Below the pieces are notes generated by a model that saw only the letters and a list, made by a program, of their open reading frames with translations, was not told the origin of the DNA and searched no databases. 64,000 bases of DNA, taken from the NCBI GenBank assembly GCA_034336665.1, contig CM067584.1, forward strand, positions 4,382,699 to 4,446,698. Direction: 5' to 3'. Each line of letters begins with the position of its first letter. Positions within the stretch are counted from its first letter, which is position 1. The position numbers and the translations under genes were made by a program. Below, piece by piece: positions 35,983 to 45,165 of this stretch. This DNA comes from Luscinia megarhynchos (Eukaryota; Chordata; Aves; Passeriformes; Turdidae).

Positions 35983-36017
<35 letters not shown>
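35426..36017. repeat. 592-bp pure pyrimidine tract, mainly (TTCC)n
   Basis: From 35426 to 36017 the plus strand contains no purine. About 510 bases are TTCC/CTTC tetramers with one phase slip near 35507. Then come CT-rich and (CT)n / (TTTC)n segments to 36017. Long frames on both strands (Leu-Pro-Ser-Phe on plus, Glu-Gly-Arg-Lys on minus, up to 245 codons) are artefacts of the 4-bp period. Mirror-symmetric pyrimidine tracts like this can form triplex DNA. Confidence 0.97.
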
Positions 36018-37370
36018 GGATATCCAGCCCAAGGACACTCTGCAAGGCAGGGATTTTTTTACCCAGCCTGGCCATTTATAGAACATTTATAGAATCCTCC
36101 TGCATTACTGGAGGAGCAGAAGTTGATGTGAATGGCAATACCTATTTAGAAAAAATTTATTTCATTTTATTTTATCCTATTTTATCCTATTTTTTCAGTG
36201 CTGGGATGAACAAGAGCACACCTGGAGCCTCCCAACAACAAGGTGTGTGTCTAGAGGTGAAATCAGGCTCTTGTCTCTCAGTCCCACTGCTCTGGTCCCT
36301 GCTGCTTTTTTTCTGCAGCCTTTTAAATACACATCCTCATATTCCAGCTACTGGGAGACTTCAAGGCAAATATTGCTTAGAAATATTCCAAGGCTCATGG
36401 CAGGAGGAGCAGCAGCCGAGCTCCAGGGGAGGTTTGAAAGGCTTTGAAGGGCTCCAGGCTGAGCTCTGTGCCCCCTCCCTGAGCAGACAGGTCCCTGTCT
36501 GGTCCCTGTGTGTGCTCAAACCACTGGGAAGAGGTGGAAGGGATGAATGGCAGGCAAATAAACTAACCTACAATCAGGACAGATTTCTGAACTTCTCCAT
36601 TCCCTCAGGACATTGCATGCTGAAATTGAGTATCCTGATCCAGGTTTCTCTCCCACCTGGCTGGGTGGAGCACACAGGCCTGGCAGGGTTTGAATTTTCA
36701 AATGGCATCTCCCTAAGAGCAGATTGGAATTTTTTTCCAGTGGTTTGGTGAAGCTGGTGGAGAGAATTCCCTTCTTAAGCTGCTCCATGTGTGAAACTAA
36801 ATCAGGAACCTGGGCTGATTCAGTCCCACTTAAGAACCTGTGTCCACCTGAACCTTGTGGTGCGTGACAAGCTCAGGCCAAACCTCTCCTTCAATATCCC
36901 AAAGAAGTCACAGAAGAAGGATCTGAACTATTTGGCAAGGCTCACCTGCATGAGGGAGGATATTCCAAAGGAAATTTTGAATGGCTCTCCAATTCCCAGG
37001 CAAATCAGAGAGTAGAACAGAGATATTTGTGTCCCTGAATTTGAAAGAATGTGCTGTAATACCCACATACCACAGGATGGAGTTACAGACTTAACTTTAG
37101 ATTTGCCTGCCTTTTAGCCCAACTGTTAATGTTTGTTTTAATGTATTTTGGTGGTTTGGTTTTTTTTTTTAAACACTTTTACTTGCAACAGATGTGTCCA
37201 AGCATATCGTAGAGGATTTCTCCACCTTGCAAAGGGCAGAACAAGGTGAGAGCAGGCACAAATCCTGCCTGTGCTGAGGGAACAGAAGGGGCTTGGAGCT
37301 TGTGCCATTGCTCTGAGTGCTTGGATCTTCTGTGATGCAGTGCTCAACAAAGATCCCCCTTTTCCAGAAG
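36018..37370. other. No gene seen
   Basis: Starts right after the pyrimidine tract. A 207-codon plus-strand frame at 36128-36751 has no recognised domain. It opens with TTTTATCC repeats (36165-36195), so I treat it as chance. Confidence 0.45.
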
Positions 37371-37830
37371 TCACAAAATCATTCAGGATGGAAAGGACCT
37401 CCAAGATCAGCCAGTCCAACCTCCAGCCAAGCCCTGGGTGCCCACAAATCATATAATAAATTATATAATAAATCATATAATAGATAATTCAATAAATCAT
37501 ACAATAAATCATACCAGAAATAATAAATAATATAATAAATCGTATTATAATCATATAAATTATGTCATAAATCCTATCAAAAGGTGCCACATCTGCCTGA
37601 TGCTGAGCCCCCAGCAGGGATGGGGACCCCACACTTCCCTGGGACTCTGTTCCAGTGTTTAACAACTCTTCCAGTGAAGATATTCTGCTAGTCCAACCTC
37701 AGCCTCCCCTGGCACAAGCTGGGCCTTGTTTCCCTGCAGCCTGGAAGAGGCTGTGCTCTGGAATGAAGGGCTCCCAAAACCCTGCTGCTGACCTGTGCAC
37801 TGGGGCTGGCACTGAAAAATTCAGGGATGG
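37371..37830 (-). mobile_element. CR1 3' end, minus strand, interrupted
   Basis: The left part (to about 37445) has AATCATTCAGGATGGAAAGG, ACCTCCAAGATCAGCCAGTC and CAACCTCCAGCCAAGCC. The right part (from about 37580) has GGTGCCACATCTGCC, TCTGTTCCAGTGTTTAACAA and TGGCACAAGCTGGGCCTTG. Both are consecutive pieces of one minus-strand CR1, separated by an AT-rich tandem repeat. Confidence 0.85.
37441..37575. repeat. AT-rich tandem repeat inside CR1
   Basis: About 135 bases of imperfect ATCATATAATAAATT-type units (period near 10-15 bases) interrupting the CR1. It could have grown from a local AT motif in the element. Confidence 0.85.
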
Positions 37831-38277
37831 CAGCTGAGAGGGGACAGGCTCCCCAGGGACCCATTCCAGGCTCCCCTCAGCAGGACAGTAATTCCTCAGC
37901 TTCCCTGGCTCTGCAAAGGTGAGAGGATTTAATTACACACTACAAACAATTAGGAAACTGCATCTACTCGTGTTTGCAAAACACTTGGAAACCTCCAGAT
38001 TGTGGAATTGGCAGAATTAATAATTACCATCTCCACCAGGCTGGCACTTCCCTACCTATCAATCCACACACAGGAGCTTTTTATTTCTTGGGGAATTTTT
38101 GGAGCAGAGCTGCTCCAGGAGAGCATGCAGGATGTGGAACCCCCTCACTTCTCACCCCCCAGCTCCATCACAAACATAACTGAAGTTTCACACTTGCCAA
38201 AAAAAATCTCATCTTCCTTTTAAAGTACTTAATAGTTAAAATTATAATTCAGGCATTAGTAAATGCACTTAATTAAA
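37831..38277. other. No gene seen
   Basis: Unique-looking. The start may still be diverged CR1. No coding signal. Confidence 0.45.
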
Positions 38278-38422
38278 AGCTAATGAAAACCTTGTTTAGG
38301 GTTTAATAATTTTTTTTTATTTTTTTTATCACCAAAGGTTAATTTCAAAAAAAATATGGCTGTGTATAATCATGGGAGAGAATTATTCTGAGGGAATTTG
38401 AGCTCTGCTTTTTCCTCTTGAT
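38278..38422. repeat. Unclassified ~140-bp element, copy 2
   Basis: The same element as at 35289-35426: AGCTAATGAAAACCTTG at the left, CCAAAGGTTAATTT and ATATGGCTGTGTATAATCAT inside, CTCTTGAT at the right. Identity looks like roughly 80-90 percent by eye. Here the right end runs into a TATATC/TA microsatellite instead of TTCC. Confidence 0.85.
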
Positions 38423-38640
38423 ATATATCCATATATCTATATATCTACATATCTATATATATTTATATCTATATATCTTGATATATATATATAGCTATAT
38501 ATCTATATTTCTATATATCTATATATCCATATATTTATATATCTATATATCTATATGTATTTATTTGCTTATATATTTATTTATATATTTATTTCTTTAC
38601 ATACATACATATATAAGTTTTTAAAATATTTATTTATTTA
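38420..38640. repeat. TATATC/TATTTA microsatellite
   Basis: About 220 bases of ATATATCT, TATATTTA and finally TTTATTTA units. They give an Ile/Tyr-rich plus-strand frame (38418-38624) that is not a gene. Confidence 0.95.
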
Positions 38641-39704
38641 TTTTGTTTCCATGCAGTGTATAAATAAAGTATTAAGCCAAGCTTTGGATGCTACACCCTG
38701 TGCTAGAGAATTATCATGGCAACCATGACTTTGGAAGTTTCTGGACATGAATATCCTGATAAAATCATTGACTAGAGGGAATTTGTGTTACCTGGAGCTG
38801 TTTTTCCTTGGCCTCCTGCCCCATCAGCTCTCCTGGAGTGAGGCAGAGGCAGATTGGGTCAGTGCCTGGCTGAGGAATGGGGAGGAAATTGAGTCCTGGG
38901 TCAGCACTGGGCTCTGGCAACAGGGAAAATGCCTCATGGCTGAGGCATTTAGTTTTGGTTTGATGGGGCTACTAGATTTAGAGAAGTTGCATTGAAAAAT
39001 GAGTGTGTCCGGTTAAATACAGTGATGTGACTGTTCCTCCAGGGGTGAGGAGCAGGGGTCACTCAGCTCCCTGATTTTTCAGAGGTTTTAAATAATGAAA
39101 CTCTTCTGGCATCCAGAAACCTGCAGTTGAAAGGGGTATCATGGAGAGAATGATGTGAATAATTCTGGTGTGTGGTTGGTACAAATGAGAGCAAAACCTC
39201 TTCATAAATAACATAATTACATGGATATTACTAGAATATTATCATTTTTCTGAGCCACACATACCCAAAGATATCCCAAACTTTGCCAGTGATGGATATT
39301 TCCAACCCCAGGGAGGGGTCAAGTTTCCCATGGAAAAAATCTGGTCAGGATTTGTTTAAGTCCATGTAAAGAGCCCTTTTCCCCTGCCTTTAGCAGGATA
39401 TCTGTAAGAAAAATCTCTTTCTTCCACAGGTACTTTTAGATCATCATCTGCTAATAACGGGCTTTATCCCCTTCTTGCAGCAGGTGACTGTAAAGCTGTC
39501 ACCAATCATTTGGGTTTACAGCAATAGCAATTATACCAGGGGGTTTTATTATATTTTGAATGCTGTGTTAGTAGTGTAGAATAAATTAACCTGAGCCAGA
39601 ATTATGCTGGGTGTATATTCCATTAATATCTGGGATCAGGCAGCGTTTACAACAGAATTGCATCTGCAGAAGTTGTTTTGAGTATGACAGAAGGGGTGTC
39701 AGTC
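38641..39704. other. No gene seen
   Basis: Unique-looking flank. An 82-codon frame at 38747-38995 shows no domain. Confidence 0.45.
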
Positions 39705-39800
39705 CTGGCCTTGGACACTTGCAGGGATGCAGCAGCCACAGCTTCATGCCAGGGCCTTCATCCCCAGCAAAGAATTCCCAATTTTACCCTGATTTCTCTC
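39705..39800 (-). mobile_element. CR1 fragment, minus strand
   Basis: Contains CTTGGACACTTGCAGGGATG, CAGCAGCCACAGCTTCATGC and CAAAGAATTCCCAATTTTAC, matching the reverse complement of the CR1 tail. Only about 95 bases survive. Confidence 0.7.
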
Positions 39801-40708
39801 TGTCAAATGATTAAGAAATATCTAAGGGTAGTTCTCTATATGAAGGGTTTAAAACACATGCTGTGTTTTGGGAAATATTGAGAATTTGCATTATTTCATG
39901 GTAGTTTTGGCACCTGGTCTGTTGCTGTCGGCCTGAGAAGAGTTCCAAAGGCAAAAAAAAAAAAAAAGAGAAATTGCAACATTTAGTTTTTGTTGATCAG
40001 TGTTAAATCAGAATCAAGATAATCAAAGGATATAATTGGGAGTAGAATGTGCTTAGGTTTAAGCAGGTTTTAAAGCAACCTGAACCCAGGCTTGCTTTGA
40101 ATTTTTTACTAAAGCTGCTGGTGAAGGGACATTTCCCAAGCAGGAATTAAAAAGCTCTTTGAAACATGGAGAAGTAGCAACACCAAATAAAATAAATTAA
40201 TGTGATATTTCCAGGAATCCTTTTATAATTTTATAATGTAGGATGAGTATAGAGGGTAAATGTAAAACTGGGGATAAGGCACATTAATGTGGTTATGGAC
40301 TGCTTGGCCTGGAGCAGAAGATAGCCAAAGATATTAATGCAAAGAAATAGGAGGATTCAGTGTTAAAGTGATGATATTTTCATTTCTCTGGTGAAGCTGT
40401 GCCAGCTCTCAGTGTGTGTTAACCCAGAGGAAGTGACACATTTGCACTGTCGGATTTATTTAAAATCAAACTGAACAGAAACTTTTGGTTGTCTCCTGAG
40501 TCACTCTGCTAGGCTGTGGCAAGGAAAGCTGAATGTGTGTCTCAATTCTGTCCAGACGATGGAAGAGAGGAAATTTCTTGAGGGTTTATAGGAAAACTCT
40601 CCAAGCAATGTTCTCAAGGAAGGAATAGGAATATCTGGAATATCTGGAATATCTGGAGATGTTTGTGCACAGCAGGGTGTCACATAAAGTCCTGTCCTTG
40701 TTCACTGG
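39801..40708. other. No gene seen
   Basis: An A-run lies at 39953-39967. A short ATATCTGGA triplication is at about 40630-40655. No gene evidence. Confidence 0.5.
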
Positions 40709-41289
40709 TGTCCTAGGTTACAATGTAAAGATGTGCCCTTAAGTCTGGATTCTATCACCATCTGCTGAAACCAGGTGGGCAGTAATTCTGATCTCTGTGG
40801 GAGATATCCTCTGCTAATGGGCCAGCTGTTAAAAGCCAAATGGGGCAGTGTTCTTTATCTTTCCCACAGCCCATCCTCCCTCCAGGAGATATCTCCTGTT
40901 AATGGCCATTGAGTCCCAGTGCATGACTGATAAAATTACATCATCCCACTGGGAGATGCTCCACCCAGGGGGAGGAGCCAAACATTTCCTACCCAGATAA
41001 AAATCTGGGATTTGGAACACCAGAGCAGCCTTTTCCACTGGATTCCAGAGGACAAGAGCTACCAGGATCACTGTCAGTATTTCTACAGGATCACTGCTTC
41101 AACAAGACCCCTTCATCTGCACTGCTTCCACCACCCCAACTAGCAGGGTGTCTGGTTCTATTCTGACTCTGACACTGGTTTTTTTATTTCTTTTGTACTA
41201 TTGCATGTATTTTATTTTCCCCTTTTTTCCTATTAAACTCTACTTCTGACTTGGAGTCTTTCACTGGTTTTGATTTCAAAACCATCACA
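40709..41289 (+). mobile_element. Solo LTR, family B copy 2
   Basis: Starts TGTCCTAGGTTACAA and ends AACCATCACA. Flanks ACTGG (40704-40708) and CCTGG (41290-41294) match at four of five, consistent with a decayed 5-bp duplication. U3 carries the palindrome CAGGAGATATCTCCTG at 40883-40898 and a TATA-like AGATAAAAA at 40995-41003. A polyadenylation signal ATTAAA is at 41232-41237. The ~120 bases before the TATA box are nearly identical to 29650-30371. Confidence 0.85.
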
Positions 41290-41754
41290 CCTGGCCATCT
41301 TACCACGAGGAAAGCTGGAGATTTTCCTTTCCTCCAGTGCAATCCTCAGCTTTGACCTGTTTTGCTGTCTCAGTGCTGTGCTGCCATGGAGCAGCACGGA
41401 ATCGAAGGGATGTTTCTGAGCCATGCAGCAAGCAGCAAACCCCAGCCCGTTGCTCACCCTTGCCAGCTCCAATCTCATGCAGAGCTGTGTGCAGGCAGGA
41501 AAACAGAGCTGGATGTCATCCCCAAGGAACGTCTGAGCTCCTCAGCAGAGCAGGTGGTGAACTTGTGCTTGGCCGGGTTTGGCAGCAGTTGTGCTCCATC
41601 CCTCGGTGAAAATTAAATAAAACTCTGTGCTTGGAGTCAGATCTTCGCTAGGGCAGGGTGGAGGAGCTGCATCCCAAGGCTCTGGAGCTGCCCTGGCTGG
41701 GTTTGGGGTGGCAGGGGTCAGAGGGGTGCCAGGCTCTGCCCAGAGGTGCCCAGA
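41290..41754. other. No gene seen; possible LTR end at 41610-41640
   Basis: An AATAAAACTCTGTGCTTGGA motif at about 41618-41637 resembles the R-U5 of an LTR, but nothing else around it supports that. The rest is unique-looking. Confidence 0.35.
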
Positions 41755-41956
41755 GACGGGACAAGGGGCAAGGTCAGGAATCAAACAGGAAATTCCACCT
41801 CAATGTAAGGAAGCATTTACTTTATGTTGAGGGTAGCAGAGCACTGGAAAAGCTGCCCAGGGAGGATGTGGAGTCTCCCTCTCTGTTTGAGAGAATCCCA
41901 GCCCCACCTGGCTGTGTGCCTGTGTCACTTGCTCCAGGTGACCCTGCCCGGGCAGG
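41755..41956 (+). mobile_element. CR1 3' region, sense
   Basis: Reads GAGACGGGACAAGGGGCAAG, AGGAAATTCCACCTCAATGT, GAGGGTAGCAGAGCACTGGA and GCTGCCCAGGGAGGATGTGG. It continues to CTCCAGGTGACCCTGCCCGG. These are in the correct CR1 order, and the expected terminal part follows directly in the minisatellite. Confidence 0.9.
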
Positions 41957-42300
41957 AGCTGGGACTGGCTGATCCTTCCACCCCATTCTGGGATTCTGGA
42001 AGGACCCACAGCAGCTGGGACTGGCTGGTCCTTCCACCCCATTCTGGGATTCTGGAAGGATCCACAGCAGCTGGGACTGGCTGGTCCTTCCACCCCATTC
42101 TGGGATTCTGGAAGGATCCACAGCAGCTGGGACTGGCTGATCCCTTCCACCCCATTCTGGGATTCTGGAAGGATCCACAGCAGCTGGGACTGGCTGATCC
42201 TTCCACCCCATTCTGGGGTTCTGGAAGGATCCACAGCAGCTGGGACTGGCTGATCCCTTCCACCCCATTCTGGGATTCTGGAAGGACCCACAGCAGCTGG
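41957..42300. repeat. 56-bp minisatellite grown from CR1 3' end
   Basis: Six full units start at 41957, 42013, 42069, 42125, 42182 and 42238 (56 or 57 bp), plus a partial one at 42295. Each holds GGGACTGGCTGATCC, TTCCACCCCATTCTGGGATT and CTGGAAGGA(C/T)CCACAGCAGCT. The middle matches the CR1 terminal sequence (TTCCAACCCCA...ATTCTGTGATTCT). So the CR1 end itself was captured as the repeat unit. Long frames on both strands (up to 195 codons) are repeat artefacts. Confidence 0.93.
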
Positions 42301-42469
42301 AGAGCCAAACCCCAACCTCTTCTCCTGTATCTATCTCTTAGAATGCAGTCCAGCTCCAATTACCAGGGGCTGGGGATGGATGGGACCCCCAAACCCAGCT
42401 GGGATTGTTAACAAGGGGCAGTTTCTCATTTCAGTGATGCTCCCTGTAACAAGCTCAGTAACTCTAGAA

Positions 42470-42740
42470 TGCTCCTATAAAGCTGCTGGGGATGACAGCA
42501 ATATATGGTGTGATGTTACAGGCCTTTCATAACATTCCAGAGTAATTAGGACATAAAATTGAACTGAAACTTTAAACCACATTTCAGCTCTGTTCTCTCT
42601 ATACATACTACTCTTCAGCAGGCAAGGGCAGTAATTTAATATTGACTTCTGGCTGCAAGATTACCATATAATCTAAATGCTAATAACAATTAAAGCACAG
42701 CATGGTGATTAAAGTGTCTCTTGGAATATTGAAAATACAG
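42470..42740. other. AT-rich unique block, possible conserved non-coding element
   Basis: Repeat-free and AT-rich with several homeobox-like TAAT cores (AGTAATTAGGAC, CAGTAATTTAATATTG, GCTAATAACAATTAAAG) and ATTCCAGAGTAATT. It begins soon after the CR1-derived minisatellite. The suggestion rests on texture only. Confidence 0.2.
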
Positions 42741-44611
42741 GTAATAAATGGGGCAAGGATGAGAGCAGAGCTGGAGCTTAAGGATCTGCCCTGAGGGGCT
42801 GGAAAAGTTTCGTGCACAGTTTGTGCTTCTTTCATTCTTAGCCCTCAAACACAGTTTTGTTTGATATGCTTTTATACCAGGCTCTATCATATGGAAAGCA
42901 GGCCTTTGAAGCACAAATCTGAACTCTTTTTGTTTCCTTCTCCCATTTCTATAAGCAAAAGTTTGTCCTGGGAGGGGTTCAATAGATGGTTTCCCTCACA
43001 AATTGAGAGGAATATTTCCTCCTGGAAGTTAGTTCTTGCTAATGAAGTACAGACTTCAGAGTTTTCTAGGAGGCAGAAGTGCCATGAAAGGCAGCTAAAA
43101 CAAGAAAGGAATGAAATGAAATGCAGAAATCCTTTAAAAAACCCACAGCCAGTATGAAAATGTGTGAGATCCACTAAACTCAGGGAATGCCAGGATAAAC
43201 GTGCACAAAAGGTCTCTGGGCTCAGCTGTTGGTTCTTCCAAAGCTCTGTTTGTGTTTCCCTTTGCTTGTAGCTCAAAGCAGCAGCTCAAATCCTGAATTT
43301 CAGGGATTTTGAATGGATTTATTTACAGTAGTTTAATGGAGATGAAATGCAAGTTGTTGGAGCAGCAAGAATTGTGCTGATGCATCCTGGGATCCAGGAA
43401 CTGAGGATGGTTCAATGGATCCAGGATCTCTCTTGAATCCTCAGCTAATCCATTTGTTTTTGCAATAATATATTGAGGAGAAAACTCCCTCTGTGGGTTC
43501 TGAGTTCCTGCAGCTAGGCTCAGCCTGGAGCCAAATTTTGGGAAACCCTTTGAAGGTGTTCACTGATGACCCTTGGCAGGTTCAAAACTCTCTGGACCTC
43601 CCTCCCTCATGCAGCTCGTTTCCACTGCTGAATTAATGCTGAGAACTGAATTCTTATTACTTTTTAATTATTTAAAAAAAAAAAAAAAAGCTTGGTGAGG
43701 TTGTTCGTTTCTTCCCAGTCTCTGAATTTCCCCATCTGCTGCCACAGCTGCAGAGTGAGGCAGCAGTGCAGGAGCAGTTGTCACAAAGCACACAGTGCCT
43801 GTCCAGGGACCCTTCCCCAGCCACTGGCTCTTTGTGGGGTTTTTTTCAGCCTGGTTTAATTTTCTGCCTCTGGCTCTCACGAGCCAGACTGACTTATTTT
43901 GCCCTTTTTTTCCCCTATGCATCTTAGAGGAAGGAAGGGGACAAAACAAGGCTATAAAAATAAATCAATTACTTGCTCTTCCAAGAAGCTGTTGCAACTT
44001 GACTCATCTCTGTTCCTTTTCATGCTCAGAGAAAGGCAAAGAGAAACAGTTGACATTATTTTGGTTTGTGTTTTTAGTTTCCTGTGCTGTTCAGATATCT
44101 TGGAATTGCCAGGATTTGTGTAGGTAGGGATGCTGATTTGGCTTTCAGCTCTTTCCCCCTTACTTTTTTTTTTTTTTACCCCATACTTCAGGGTTTCTAG
44201 GTTTAGCACAAGAAACCAAACTGTCTCCATCTCAGGAGGGTTTCCCTGTGGATTCCTTTTGCAGGGATCAGTTAAAAGGCAGCAGCATCTGCTGAGCACA
44301 AGCTGAAGGACCCAGCTGGTTGGGAAAAGCAGCTGCTCCTCTCTGGGTTCAGCTCCTCTGCTCTGTGTCACCCCTGGTCACCCAGGTGAGCCACAGGTGG
44401 CAGATCCTCTGTGAATATTGGAGGAATTCCCAGAATTACTCCTCAAATCAGCACCTTGAGGCTGAGGGTGTCGCTGTGATGGGGATTGCGGGGCAAAAAA
44501 AAAAAAAAAAACAGTTTGAAAAAATATTAAATCCTCATTTAGGCTTCTGTAAAGTTCTTTGGTGACAGAGCCTGAGGGGCCTCTGCTCAACTCTAACCCA
44601 AGTGTCTGAAT
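42741..44611. other. No gene seen
   Basis: Poly-A and poly-T runs lie at about 43672-43689, 44165-44178 and 44497-44511. A 129-codon minus-strand frame (42887-43276) and a 139-codon one (43952-44371) have no recognised features. Confidence 0.45.
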
Positions 44612-45165
44612 CATCACAGAATTCCAGAATGGTTTGGGTTGGAAGAAGCTTAAATCCCACCCAGGGCCACCCCACCATGGCAGGGACACCTCCCACTGTC
44701 CCAGGTTATCCCAGCCTGGCCTTGGGCACTGCCAGGGATCCAGGGGCAGCCACAGCTCCTCTGGGAATCCCATCCCAGCCCTTCCTCACCCTCCCAGGGA
44801 GGAATTCCTTCCCAATAATATCCCAGCTCACCCAAGGCTCTGTCAGCTTGAAGCCATCCCCTGTGTGCTCTCACTCCATCTCTTGGAAATTGTCTCTCTC
44901 CGTCTTTGTCAGCTCCTCCAGGCACTGGAAGGTCACCTGAGCTCACCCCAAAGCTTCTCCTCTCCAGGCTGGACAATCCCAGCTCTCCCAGCAGAGCTGG
45001 TCCATCCCTCTGCTCCTCTGGGCTCTCCCCAACACTTCCATGTCCTTCCCTCTGCTCATCCCTCTGTTCCTCTGGATTCTCTCCAACATTCCCCCAATCC
45101 TCCCTGTGCTGGGACCCAGGACTGGAGCAGCTCTGCTCTCACCTGAGTGTGGCAGAATCCCTTTT
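44612..45165 (-). mobile_element. CR1 LINE 3' end, minus strand, longest in window
   Basis: Starts with CACAGAATTCCAGAATGGTT and GGGTTGGAAGAAGCTTAAA. It continues through CAGGGACACCTCCCACTGTC, CTTGGGCACTGCCAGGGATC and GGAGGAATTCCTTCCC to CTCTCCAGGCTGGACAATCC and GGAGCAGCTCTGCTCTCACC. Over 500 bases of CR1 3' sequence remain, without reverse transcriptase. Confidence 0.9.

Noticed and set aside
35349..36086. Frames of up to 245 codons over the TTCC tract
   Set aside because: A 4-bp repeat without stops leaves every frame open, and the peptides are simple repeats.
41800..42411. Overlapping frames of 144-195 codons on both strands
   Set aside because: They cover the CR1 and its derived 56-bp array. 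Codons are shared by both strands and there is no protein family.
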